DNA of 64,000 nt, from positions 62,001-126,000 of the forward strand of contig NZ_JAQIFT010000043.1 of assembly GCF_027857615.1 (NCBI RefSeq). Reading direction: 5' to 3'. Shown piece by piece: positions 43,071-51,952 of the stretch. The number at the start of each line of letters is the position of its first letter. Positions within the stretch are counted from its first letter, which is position 1. The translations under genes were made by a program, and so were the position numbers. This DNA comes from Holtiella tumoricola. GTDB taxonomy: Bacteria > Bacillota > Clostridia > Lachnospirales > Cellulosilyticaceae. Under the pieces are notes generated by a model. The model saw only the letters and a list, made by a program, of their open reading frames with translations, did not search any database and was not told the DNA's origin.

Positions 43071-44006
43071 TTATGTCTGTGACATACTGTTTAATATCAT
43101 TCCAACAACAACTAGAGATAAACCTAATATTGCAATAGAACTTGGAAGGGAATCATTTGAAAATAAAATACTGCCTAGTAGTGTGAAGATGACTTCACCT
43201 GCTTGAGTGGATTCTATTATGGCAAGTTTATGAGTATCACCACTTACTAAGTCTGTTGCTTTGAAAAAGAGTACGGTGGCAATAATACCGGAAAAAATTG
43301 CAACAATAAAAGATTGTATTAATTGATCTTGGCTAGGAAATCCAACAGAAATCGTACCGAATAGTGATATGATCAACCAAAAAGGCAGACTACAAAGGGT
43401 CATTCCAAAGACTCTTTCAATAGTGCTTAGTTTATTATCGCAGAGTTCAATCATCTTTCTATTACCCAGAGGATAAGCAAAGGCCGCAACAAGGACTGGA
43501 GCCATTCCTGTTAAACATTCTGATAATGAAAGTGATTTTGCTTCTTCAAGTTGCATTAAAAAAATGCCAATCAATATGATTGAAGAAATTAAAAGGAACT
43601 TTTTAGGGAGTTTATTACGCTCTTCAGTCATACCTTGTTCGGTTTTTATTTTAGTAGTAAAGAAAGGGGATATGAGCGCCCCGGCAATGATTGTTATCTG
43701 CCATGTTCCTGCAACAAGCCAGGATGAGCCGTATTGAGAAGCTAAGCTTAAGGGTGCATAAAACAATCCAAATCCAACAGTACTCCACAGTAGCCAGCTT
43801 GTAGGTGCTTTTTTTATTTCTGAAATGACCTTGCTTAAACTTTTGTTAATTACTATACCTATAAATAATAGAGGTAACATAAATAAAAACCTTAGAGATG
43901 AACTCCAAAGCCAACTACCTCCAGATATGTTCATTTGACTATTAAGAATAAAAGTAAATGAGAAAAAGAAAGAGGATATAATACCTAAGATAAATGCTTT
44001 TTTCAT
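43071..44006 (-). CDS. DMT-superfamily transporter (EmrE-like multidrug exporter family)
   Basis: About 311 residues with ten hydrophobic segments in two halves, as in ten-helix DMT proteins (KKAFILGIISSFFFSFTFIL, LLWSTVGFGLFYAPLSLASQ, ESTQAGEVIFTLLGSILFSN). The frame stays open to 44114, but the ATG at 44006 is taken because AAGGAGA lies 7 nt upstream; the extra 36 residues are AT-rich promoter DNA. It diverges from an XRE-cupin regulator with palindromes between them, so it is probably repressed by that protein. The substrate is unknown. Confidence 0.85.
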   Translation of the reverse strand: MKKAFILGIISSFFFSFTFILNSQMNISGGSWLWSSSLRFLFMLPLLFIGIVINKSLSKVISEIKKAPTSWLLWSTVGFGLFYAPLSLASQYGSSWLVAGTWQITIIAGALISPFFTTKIKTEQGMTEERNKLPKKFLLISSIILIGIFLMQLEEAKSLSLSECLTGMAPVLVAAFAYPLGNRKMIELCDNKLSTIERVFGMTLCSLPFWLIISLFGTISVGFPSQDQLIQSFIVAIFSGIIATVLFFKATDLVSGDTHKLAIIESTQAGEVIFTLLGSILFSNDSLPSSIAILGLSLVVVGMILNSMSQT

Positions 44007-44056
44007 TGTGTTTCTCCTTATGTAAAATATGAAATAAATATAATATACAAATATAA

Positions 44057-44148
44057 TGTATGTTATAGTGTATAATATATATGATATTATACAAACAGGA
44101 ATAAATAATTTCAACTGTTATATTATAAAAAAAATGCTATAACATACA
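44057..44148. promoter_or_regulatory. Divergent control region with paired operators
   Basis: TGTATGTTATAG (44057-44068) and CTATAACATACA (44137-44148) are a perfect 12-bp inverted repeat 68 bp apart. Between them lies a palindrome GTATAATAT-ATATG-ATATTATAC (44070-44092). These are likely binding sites for the adjacent XRE-cupin regulator. Confidence 0.55.
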
Positions 44149-44175
44149 ATTGGCCGTGTTTTAAGGAGTGAAGAG

Positions 44176-44730
44176 ATGGAAAATTTAAATTTACTTATAG
44201 GTAAAAAACTTAAAGAGATAAGAAGCAGTAGAAATTTAAGTTTAGAGGAGGTTAGCAAAGTAACCAATGTTAGCAAAGCTATGCTAGGACAGATAGAAAG
44301 AGGGCAGTCTAATCCAACAGTATCTACTTTGTGGAAGATTGCTACGGGGTTAAAAGTGTCCTTTTCAGTATTTATTGAAGAAAATCAAGATGAGCTAATA
44401 ATCGTTGATCAAGAGGAGATTGTACCTATAATTGAAAGTAGGGAAAAAATGAGATTGTATCCTATATTTCCTTTTGATACAAATAAGGGATTTGAAATAT
44501 TTACGATAGAATTGGAAGCGGGATGTCATCATATTTCAATGCCTCATGCAGACGATGTTGAAGAGTATATAATCGTTACCAAAGGACAAATAGTGATAAC
44601 TATAAAAGGTAAAGATTATATATTAGATAAAGGAAAATCAATAAAATTCATAGCTGATAAAGGACATGAATACAAAAATATTACAGATAATAAAGCAGTA
44701 TTTCAAAATATTATTATTTATGGTAATTAA
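44176..44730 (+). CDS. XRE family transcriptional regulator with C-terminal cupin domain
   Basis: A 184-residue protein. The XRE helix-turn-helix occupies residues 8-62 (LSLEEVSKVTNVSKAMLGQIERG, NPTVSTLWKIATGL). A cupin_2 ligand-binding barrel forms the rest (AGCHHISMPHADDVEEYIIV, KGKDYILDKGKSIKF). AAGGAGTGAAG precedes the ATG. It is divergent from the DMT exporter and probably controls both genes through the palindromes at 44057-44148. Confidence 0.92.
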   Translation: MENLNLLIGKKLKEIRSSRNLSLEEVSKVTNVSKAMLGQIERGQSNPTVSTLWKIATGLKVSFSVFIEENQDELIIVDQEEIVPIIESREKMRLYPIFPFDTNKGFEIFTIELEAGCHHISMPHADDVEEYIIVTKGQIVITIKGKDYILDKGKSIKFIADKGHEYKNITDNKAVFQNIIIYGN

Positions 44731-44810
44731 GCAGAGAAAATCCTAGATATAACAAATAAAGGTCTAAGATTTTTTTGAAAAAGTTAAAAATTTTATAGAA
44801 AAAATGAGAG

Positions 44811-44838
44811 TTGACAAAGAGATATATTGCTATAGAAT
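44811..44838 (+). promoter_or_regulatory. Sigma-A promoter of the SDR gene
   Basis: TTGACA (44811-44816), 16-bp spacer, TAGAAT (44833-44838), about 54 nt before the start codon. Confidence 0.65.
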
Positions 44839-44898
44839 AAGAAATTATATAAGAATATTTATTAATAAAGGATATTAATTAGAAATAAGGAGAACAAT

Positions 44899-45696
44899 AT
44901 GAGATTACAAAATAAAGTAGCAGTAGTTACAGCATCAACAAGAGGAATAGGACTTGCCTGTGTCAAACGTCTAGCACAAGAAGGTGCAACTGTCTATATG
45001 GCAGCTAGAAATGTAGAGCGTGCACAAGAAATTGCTACAGAATTAGGTGTAGCAGGCTATAATGTAAAGGTTGTTTACAATGATGCTACAGTTAAAGAAA
45101 GTTATAAGATGATGATCGATGAAGTTGCTAAAGAAGAAGGTAGAATTGATGTATTAGTCAATAACTTTGGTGGTTCTAATCCAAAAACAGATTTAGATAT
45201 TAAAAATACAAACTATGAAGATTTCATGGGCACAGTAGATGTGAATTTAGCCAGTGTCTTTTTAACTGCACAAGCTGCTATTCCGCATATGGCTGCAAAT
45301 GGAGGAGGAAGTATTATTAATATTTCTTCTGTTGGAGGAATTCGCCCAGATATTTCACAAATTGGATATGGAACAAGTAAGGCAGCAATTAATTATTTAA
45401 CAAAGCTTATTGCAACACAATGTGCAAGAGATAATATACGTTGCAATGCAGTCCTTCCAGGGATGACAGCAACAGATGCAGTAAATGATAATTTATCAGA
45501 GGCATTTAAAGAATTCTTCTTAAAACATACACCGATTAAGCGTATGGGAGAACCAGAAGAAGTAGCTGGAACAGTTGCTTACTTTGCAAGTGATGATGCG
45601 GCGTACACAACAGGACAAATTGTGGATGTATCTGGTGGATTTGGTATGCCAACACCTGTTTATGGTGATATGATTGAAATGAAAAATAGAAGATAA
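44899..45696 (+). CDS. Short-chain dehydrogenase/reductase, resembles 7-alpha-hydroxysteroid dehydrogenase
   Basis: A 265-residue classical SDR. Cofactor motif TASTRGIG near residue 12, NNFGG in place of NNAG, catalytic Ser in INISSVGG and YGTSK (Tyr and Lys), then RCNAVLPGMTATD. AAR after the second strand suggests NADP preference. Stretches such as VTASTRGIG, GRIDVLVNN, AIPHM, GGGSI and NIRCNAVLPG resemble, from memory, clostridial 7-alpha-hydroxysteroid dehydrogenases acting on bile acids, though other alcohol substrates are possible. AAGGAGAACA precedes the ATG. It is monocistronic, with its own promoter and terminator. Confidence 0.88.
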   Translation: MRLQNKVAVVTASTRGIGLACVKRLAQEGATVYMAARNVERAQEIATELGVAGYNVKVVYNDATVKESYKMMIDEVAKEEGRIDVLVNNFGGSNPKTDLDIKNTNYEDFMGTVDVNLASVFLTAQAAIPHMAANGGGSIINISSVGGIRPDISQIGYGTSKAAINYLTKLIATQCARDNIRCNAVLPGMTATDAVNDNLSEAFKEFFLKHTPIKRMGEPEEVAGTVAYFASDDAAYTTGQIVDVSGGFGMPTPVYGDMIEMKNRR

Positions 45697-45706
45697 TATA
45701 AATTGT

Positions 45707-45745
45707 AAAAGTGCACAAATTATAAATTAAAATTTGTGCACTTTT
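45707..45745. terminator. Bidirectional terminator after the SDR gene
   Basis: AAAAGTGCACAAATT pairs with AATTTGTGCACTTTT. It can also end the convergent GH30 transcript, and is nearly the same as 21119-21157. Confidence 0.9.
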
Positions 45746-45772
45746 GTTTAATTTTACTTAAATTAATAGGCT

Positions 45773-48010
45773 TTAATACAGAATTACTTTGGAAATTTGC
45801 TTATTCCATTCATATTTACCACCACTAAGTGTAATTTTTAAGTAATTACCTACCTTGGTATTATTGAGAGGTGAATAGGTTTTACGGTACCAATGATCCT
45901 TGGTATAAAAAGTTCCGGAGGATTTAGTTTCAAGTGGGTACCAGTTGATCCCATCATTAGAAGTAGAGAAGGATATATCTTGGAAGGGGTCATCTGTATT
46001 GTCATAGAAATATAAGTATACGTCAAAATCATTAATTTGACGGTCACCTAAAGTATAGATAAGTTCTCCAGCATCTGTTGTTGTACGTAGGGCCCTTGTT
46101 GTGTCGTTATCAAACTTTTCTTTTTGGTTACCATCTTGGCCACCAATCACCAGGTTGGAACTTGTTGTAACTTGGAATAAGTCAGATAAATCGTCCATTA
46201 ATGCAATGGCACTTGAATCATAGGAAAAAGCAATTTCTGCTAGATGTTTATTCCATTCATTCGTACCACCATCAAACTCAATTTTTAAGTAATTTGTCCC
46301 TTGAGGGATATCATAACTAGGGAAGTATTTTACTCTATTCCAATCTTTTGTGGTATGAATCGGTTTAGTATGTTCTACTTGTAAAGGGGTGTAATCTATA
46401 CCATCCCTAGATATGGAGAATTGGATGTTATTTAGATTGTCACAATAATATAGAGTGGCTAAGAAATTGTTCATTCCAGGATATTTATAAATGGCATGTT
46501 GTTTGGATAATTCGATCCTTCTTAGGCAGCTTGAATCATTATCATAGCGTCCATAATCATTACCCTTTTCGATGGTCCATTTAGCGGAGGAGTCATAAAG
46601 ATTACCCATATGGTCTAGAGTATCAACTGTATCATAGGACTTGGTTGTGAGTGGTGTAGAATTTTGTGTACCAACTAAAGTTATAATACTTTTTGAGCCA
46701 ATAGAGACAGTAGCAATACCATTTGTAACAGGGATATCTTCTAAAGGTTCTATATTATAATGTAAGTCTGTTACATAAGGAGTTAAGTAACCAGATGAAA
46801 CACCTTGGAGGTTGACATCTAATACGTAATTATTATTTTTGTTGTTATTTACTAAAACAATGCAGAATTCACCTGTAATAGGATTTTTATACGCTGTAGC
46901 GTAAATATCAGAAGCAGGATTTTCTGTAGCAACAATCCGTTGATAGCCTGGGCGAATAAATTTACTGTATTGGCCTATAGCATACAATCTTTTTGTGGTG
47001 GTGTAATCTGTATTATTGTTTATCTGAATAAGTGCTTGATTGGTTGATGTGGTGTGAGCGCCGCGCCAATAGAAGAAAGCACTGACCTCAGGAATGGTCA
47101 TAAATTTATGAACTTTCATAGCCCAATCTACACCGTCATTGATATCTGTTTTTAAACCATTAGATGTATCACAAAGTTCAGTGAGCCATATTTTCTTTTG
47201 TGCCTGGTCAGAAAGTGGGAAGTCTTGAATAAACCCTTGATATTGATGAGAAGTTACGATATCTAATGCTTCGCGTCCCTCGGGAGTAGTAAGTAATTTT
47301 TCTACAAAATGTTCATTCCAAAACCCACTTTCACCTGCGATGATTTTAGTGTCTAAGCTTTCACGTTCAAAAGTAGGTTTTAAATAATTAACGATAAAAT
47401 CATAAAAGCTATTTGGGGTCCAAAGGCAAGATTTCCAAGATGCAGGATATTCAGGCTCGTTAGCAATGGAAACACCATAAATATCAATGTTATGATATTG
47501 TTTATAGATTTTCACATAAGCTGCTAAATAATCAGCATATTCTTGGTAGCATTCCTTTTTTAAAAATCCCCCATAATACCAACTGTTATTTGTTTTCATC
47601 CATTTTGGTGGAGACCATACTGTACCATAGATTTTTTCTACACCTCGTTGGAGAGCTTCATTAAAGTACCATAATTCACGAGGATCCCCATCTGTGTACC
47701 AAACATTATTTTCAGGTTCTATAGTAGGTTTGCTCTCCCCGCAACCAATTTCTGTACGGAGTAAAGATAGGCCGATGCCTTTTTCTTGAGAAAATAACAA
47801 ATCCATGACTTCTGAACGATAAGGTTCGTTCATAACATAGGTGCATTCTTCTTCTTGTGTAATGCCAAACCCATCAATTTGTTGACGTACATTATTCCAT
47901 TCTACAGTAACTTGAGGATTAGAGGCTGCATAGACAGCGCTACCATTCATCCCACCTAGTATGATGCTACTAACCAGACAACCTACCAATAGCTTTTTGA
48001 ATCGACTCAT
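45773..48010 (-). CDS. Secreted GH30 family glycoside hydrolase
   Basis: 745 residues. A signal peptide (LLVGCLVSSIILGGMNGSAVYAAS) is followed by a TIM barrel starting QIDGFGITQEEECTYV. The acid/base Glu is in SIANEPEY (E185) and the nucleophile Glu in WLTELCD (E278), with WSPPKWMKTNN between strands. A beta-sandwich side domain typical of GH30 follows (about 350-445), then two related ~130-residue C-terminal domains with WNRVKYF/YRKTY and LKIEFDGG/LKITLSGG motifs, perhaps carbohydrate-binding. GH30 members act on xylan, beta-1,6-glucan or beta-fucosyl/glucosyl links. The subfamily is not resolved. GGGTGA precedes the ATG. Confidence 0.9.
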   Translation of the reverse strand: MSRFKKLLVGCLVSSIILGGMNGSAVYAASNPQVTVEWNNVRQQIDGFGITQEEECTYVMNEPYRSEVMDLLFSQEKGIGLSLLRTEIGCGESKPTIEPENNVWYTDGDPRELWYFNEALQRGVEKIYGTVWSPPKWMKTNNSWYYGGFLKKECYQEYADYLAAYVKIYKQYHNIDIYGVSIANEPEYPASWKSCLWTPNSFYDFIVNYLKPTFERESLDTKIIAGESGFWNEHFVEKLLTTPEGREALDIVTSHQYQGFIQDFPLSDQAQKKIWLTELCDTSNGLKTDINDGVDWAMKVHKFMTIPEVSAFFYWRGAHTTSTNQALIQINNNTDYTTTKRLYAIGQYSKFIRPGYQRIVATENPASDIYATAYKNPITGEFCIVLVNNNKNNNYVLDVNLQGVSSGYLTPYVTDLHYNIEPLEDIPVTNGIATVSIGSKSIITLVGTQNSTPLTTKSYDTVDTLDHMGNLYDSSAKWTIEKGNDYGRYDNDSSCLRRIELSKQHAIYKYPGMNNFLATLYYCDNLNNIQFSISRDGIDYTPLQVEHTKPIHTTKDWNRVKYFPSYDIPQGTNYLKIEFDGGTNEWNKHLAEIAFSYDSSAIALMDDLSDLFQVTTSSNLVIGGQDGNQKEKFDNDTTRALRTTTDAGELIYTLGDRQINDFDVYLYFYDNTDDPFQDISFSTSNDGINWYPLETKSSGTFYTKDHWYRKTYSPLNNTKVGNYLKITLSGGKYEWNKQISKVILY

Positions 48011-48134
48011 TAAATCACCCTTCCCCCACTTAAAATTATGATGAAACCTAATTTAAACATAGACAAAATAAATAAAAATAGCCATTACAATTTTTATTTA
48101 ATAATGACTATTTTTAAGGTGTATAAAATGGATT

Positions 48135-49886
48135 TTAAAATAAAGTATCTGTGTTTTTAGGGTCTAAGATATTATCTCTACCTATAATGCGCCATTTTGC
48201 ATATTCAGGTGAGATAAAGACCTTTCCATATTTATTTTGAAGTTTTTCTAGCATCTCAAAATAAGGAGTTACTTTGTCAGGGCTATCTGTATCAAAATTA
48301 AATTGATCAATACACTCAAAAAATAGTTTTTGTAACTCTAAGTAAGATTTAAAGAGTTCTAGCTGATAGCGCTGGGCATCTGTCATAAGATCTAAGTTTA
48401 CAGACTTAATAAGTTGTTGAATATGAGCATAAGTCTGCTTATAGGATTCTAGGTGAAGTGCATCGCAAGAAATATGGCGATGACAGATATGCTCTGGTTG
48501 ATGTGAAAATTTGTGCGGAAAACGGCTCCAAAGGATTTTGTCTTGAAGTTTCGTAATGGTAGTGAGTAAGGCTTCGGCAAGTATAGTGCCATTGAGTATG
48601 CCAAAAAGCATATTGGAAAGCTTAAGAGTTTCGGTCTTTAAGTCAAAACAGGGATTATAGTAGGCAATTGATAAGTAATAATAATTAAGGCTAGATTGCC
48701 ACCAACTTGTTATAGGGAGATAGAGGGAGATGATGCCTCGATAATGATAGTGCATAAATGTATTGACCATATCTTTGCAAGCAATAGGATTTAGCCAAAC
48801 GTGGGTACGATAACGGTAATGGTCTCCTGTGTCATAGTCAAAGTAAAAAGCACCTCCTTTATTTTTTGCTTTTAGGCCCCATTTATAAGCTAGAGTATCT
48901 TGAATACTACAGACTAAGACGGAAAGGTTATCTGGAATATCATCATTAGGGCAAGAAAGGCTCTGAGGGGTGTAAGCTAGATGTTCAACTGTAAGATCTG
49001 GACGTACCTTGCCAATAGCGTGAGCTATTTTTTTATTAGCTTTTAAGATGGTTAGAGGATCTTTACACTGTTCACATTCACAATAACCACCACCATCTAA
49101 TGGCCATATGCCAATAAATTTAAAGTCATGATGGGTTTTAACAAAATTGCAATAGCTTTTAATGTATTCATTTACTGCATCAGCATTAGAATAGCAAATC
49201 TGGAGAGGGTGACGACTACCATTAATCAGAGCAAACCATTCTGGATGTTCTAAAAACCATTTTTCACGAGGGAAAAAGTAATCTGTAGAATGCTCACTCA
49301 TATCAATAACAATGCCTCTTTTAATAAGTTCGGGATAAAGCATTTCTCCTACATCTTGCCAGTGGATATCTTGAAAATCTCCCACAGCCTCATCATCTTT
49401 ATTGATAGAAGTAAGTAAAAAGTTATAATTGTTTTTTCCCATATAATCAATCATATTGATTGATTCAGTAAGGGTATGAGTGGAAACTTGATAGAGACAC
49501 AGGCCACGAAACTCTAAGGAAGAGATCTTTGTGATGGTTTGAGGAGTAAGCTCAAAAGTTGTTAGTGTTGGAATATATTGGTGTACTGGTGAGGGGAAGA
49601 TAAAAGTGCAACCTATTAGTTTAAGAAGTTCATAGACACCATAGAGAATGCCACGACCTAGAGGGGAACTAATAGTAATTGAATCCTCTAAAATATGAAG
49701 GCTATAACTATCAAAGGGTAAGTGCTCATTCCTTGAGAAATTAATGGATAGGGGGGATGACACATTAGATGAAGCATTGGCAAATATTTTAGACCAATAA
49801 GAAGTAAGTTCTTGGTGTGCAAACTGAGTTGTTGGCTCATTAAAGAAATCATGGACAATAAGTGGTGTTTCGTTACTAATCAACAT
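48135..49886 (-). CDS. DUF4838 domain protein, putative glycan-active enzyme, cytoplasmic
   Basis: 583 residues, no signal peptide. The N-terminal half resembles the domain preceding catalysis in GH20/GH67-type enzymes (SITISSPLGRGILYGVYELL). The central DUF4838 region has IGIWPLDGGGYCECEQCK with a C-x-C-x-x-C metal-like motif, TVEHLAYTP and a TIM-barrel-like run. The C-terminal part is helical. DUF4838 proteins are common in polysaccharide loci but lack a defined reaction. AAGGAGGATT precedes the ATG. It lies upstream of and in the same direction as GH30, with a 124-bp gap. Confidence 0.75.
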   Translation of the reverse strand: MLISNETPLIVHDFFNEPTTQFAHQELTSYWSKIFANASSNVSSPLSINFSRNEHLPFDSYSLHILEDSITISSPLGRGILYGVYELLKLIGCTFIFPSPVHQYIPTLTTFELTPQTITKISSLEFRGLCLYQVSTHTLTESINMIDYMGKNNYNFLLTSINKDDEAVGDFQDIHWQDVGEMLYPELIKRGIVIDMSEHSTDYFFPREKWFLEHPEWFALINGSRHPLQICYSNADAVNEYIKSYCNFVKTHHDFKFIGIWPLDGGGYCECEQCKDPLTILKANKKIAHAIGKVRPDLTVEHLAYTPQSLSCPNDDIPDNLSVLVCSIQDTLAYKWGLKAKNKGGAFYFDYDTGDHYRYRTHVWLNPIACKDMVNTFMHYHYRGIISLYLPITSWWQSSLNYYYLSIAYYNPCFDLKTETLKLSNMLFGILNGTILAEALLTTITKLQDKILWSRFPHKFSHQPEHICHRHISCDALHLESYKQTYAHIQQLIKSVNLDLMTDAQRYQLELFKSYLELQKLFFECIDQFNFDTDSPDKVTPYFEMLEKLQNKYGKVFISPEYAKWRIIGRDNILDPKNTDTLF

Positions 49887-50126
49887 AAATAATCCTCCTT
49901 AAGTTATCTAATCTATTTGAATGATGGGAAAAGAGAAAAATAAGATTAATAGTATAGCGTATGATTCAACAATGGGAATTAGGTGAAAAGTAGAGGTAAT
50001 ATATAAATTGCATAAAAATAATCATGTAAAGATAAAAAATGATATTCAAAATATATATACATAAATATATAATATAAACAAATGAAGAATAAATCAATAA
50101 AAGCTAGGAAAAAGGGGGGAGTGGTT

Positions 50127-51032
50127 GTGAAGAGGAGGACATGGAATAAAGATCAGTGGCAGATCCAGAGTATGATTATTCCGAGTATTATCTTTTTAGT
50201 AGTTTTTGCCTATCTACCTATGTATGGAGTAATTATAGCTTTTAAAGAGTATAACATTTTCTCAACAATGGCATCGGCTGAATGGGTGGGGCTGAAGTAT
50301 TTTAAAGAATTTTTTAATGATCCAGCATTATGGGGGATTTTAAAAAACACCATTAGCATTAATGGATTAGGGTTATTATTTGCTTTTCCAGCTCCCATAA
50401 TATTAGCGCTTATGTTAAATGAACTTTATAGCAATAGGCTAAAGAAGGTAGCACAAACAATTTCCTACTTACCGCACTTTTTATCATGGGTAATCTTTGG
50501 GGGAATTCTATTAGAAATATTAGCACCAGGAGGCCTTTTTAGTGATCTAGCTGAATGGCTTGGAATGAGTAGTGAACCTATTAACTTTATGGCTAAAGGA
50601 AGTTACTTTTATGGAATTTTTACTATCTCAAGTATTGTTAAAAATGTAGGATTTGGTTCTATCATTTATGTAGCGGCCATATCGGGTGTTGACCAGCAAC
50701 TTTATGAAGCGGCTACGGTAGACGGATGTAATAGACTTCAAAAGATTTGGTATATTACTTTACCATGTATTATGGGCACAATCGTTATCATGTTTATTTT
50801 TCAGATAAGTGCTATATTAAATACAGGGTATGAACAAATTATCTTATTGCAAAACCCTCTGAATTTGTCTTTTAGTGAAACCATTGATACGTACGTTTAT
50901 AAAGTGGGGATTAAGCAGTCTAGATTATCTTATGCGACTGCGGTTGGTATTTTAAAATCCGTAGTATCAGTAGGCCTTATGCTAATTGCTAATAAGCTTT
51001 CAAAAAAATGTGTAGGAAAGGGCTTATTCTAG
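50127..51032 (+). CDS. ABC transporter permease (LplB-like)
   Basis: A six-helix permease with SMIIPSIIFLVVFAYLPMYG, KEYNIFSTMASAEWVG and the EAA loop LYEAATVDGCNRLQKIWYITLP. The frame is open from an ATG at 50082 that has no ribosome site. AAGGGGGGA at 50112-50120 lies 6 nt before GTG 50127, which is taken as the start (VKRRTWNKDQ). First gene of the third transporter operon, divergent from the DUF4838 gene. Confidence 0.9.
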   Translation: MKRRTWNKDQWQIQSMIIPSIIFLVVFAYLPMYGVIIAFKEYNIFSTMASAEWVGLKYFKEFFNDPALWGILKNTISINGLGLLFAFPAPIILALMLNELYSNRLKKVAQTISYLPHFLSWVIFGGILLEILAPGGLFSDLAEWLGMSSEPINFMAKGSYFYGIFTISSIVKNVGFGSIIYVAAISGVDQQLYEAATVDGCNRLQKIWYITLPCIMGTIVIMFIFQISAILNTGYEQIILLQNPLNLSFSETIDTYVYKVGIKQSRLSYATAVGILKSVVSVGLMLIANKLSKKCVGKGLF

Positions 51033-51041
51033 GGGGATAAT

Positions 51042-51935
51042 GTGAAGAAAGTAAGTGTAACCAAAAAAAATGCTTTTGACTATCTTAATATATTTTTGAC
51101 CGTAGTGATGATGTTTATTATGATCTATCCATTATGGTATGTGTTGGTTGGCTCATTGAATGAAGGGCAGGATTATCTAAGAGGGGGCGTATACTTTTGG
51201 CCTAGAGCATTTACTCTTAGTAACTATCAAGCTGTTTTTAGTGATCAGACTATTTTACAAGCTTTTTGGATAACGATCTTAAAATGTATAGTTGGAACAG
51301 TTACGAGTTTGTTTTGTACAGCGATGACAGCTTATGCAATTACAAGGCCGGAATTAAAATTTAAGAAATTTTACATTCCATTTATTATGGTTACCATGTT
51401 CTTTAGTGGAGGACTTATTCCATACTTTATTCTTATTAACGGTTTGGGGCTTTTTGATAGTTTCTGGGTATATATTATTCCAGGATTATTTAGTGCTTAT
51501 AATATGATTATTATTCAATCGTTTATGAGGGAAATTTCACAATCGTTAGTAGAGTCTGCAAAGATAGATGGTGCATCAGAGTATCGTATTTTTTTATCTA
51601 TTATTCTTCCGCTTTCTAAACCCGTTTTAGCAACTATTGCACTATTTACTTTAGTAGGGCATTGGAACTCCTATTTTGATTCAATGATGTACACTAATTC
51701 ACAAGAATTACAGACTATACAATTATTTCTTAAAAAAGTTATCACGGACCCCGCTGTTGCGAGTAGATTGGGAAGTGCTGCAGCAACAACTATTCCAGAA
51801 CAGGCAACTAAGTTGACACCACAAGTTATTAAACTAGCAACAATGATTGTAACAGCCTTGCCTATCATAACAGTTTATCCATTCTTGCAAAAGTATTTTG
51901 CGAAAGGCTTTACGATGGGAGCAGTCAAAGAATAA
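51042..51935 (+). CDS. ABC transporter permease (YtcP-like)
   Basis: 297 residues, GTG start with AGGGGGATAAT. It contains PLWYVLVGSLNEGQDYLRGG, FFSGGLIPYFILINGLGLFDS and the EAA loop LVESAKIDGASEYRIFLSIILP. It pairs with the upstream LplB-like subunit; the ATPase is again missing from the locus. Confidence 0.92.
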   Translation: MKKVSVTKKNAFDYLNIFLTVVMMFIMIYPLWYVLVGSLNEGQDYLRGGVYFWPRAFTLSNYQAVFSDQTILQAFWITILKCIVGTVTSLFCTAMTAYAITRPELKFKKFYIPFIMVTMFFSGGLIPYFILINGLGLFDSFWVYIIPGLFSAYNMIIIQSFMREISQSLVESAKIDGASEYRIFLSIILPLSKPVLATIALFTLVGHWNSYFDSMMYTNSQELQTIQLFLKKVITDPAVASRLGSAAATTIPEQATKLTPQVIKLATMIVTALPIITVYPFLQKYFAKGFTMGAVKE

Positions 51936-51952
51936 TTATGGGGGGAATGAAA

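Noticed and set aside
44007..44114. 36-residue N-terminal extension of the DMT transporter
   Set aside because: Covers the palindromic promoter region; the ATG at 44006 has a proper AAGGAGA site and begins the first membrane helix.
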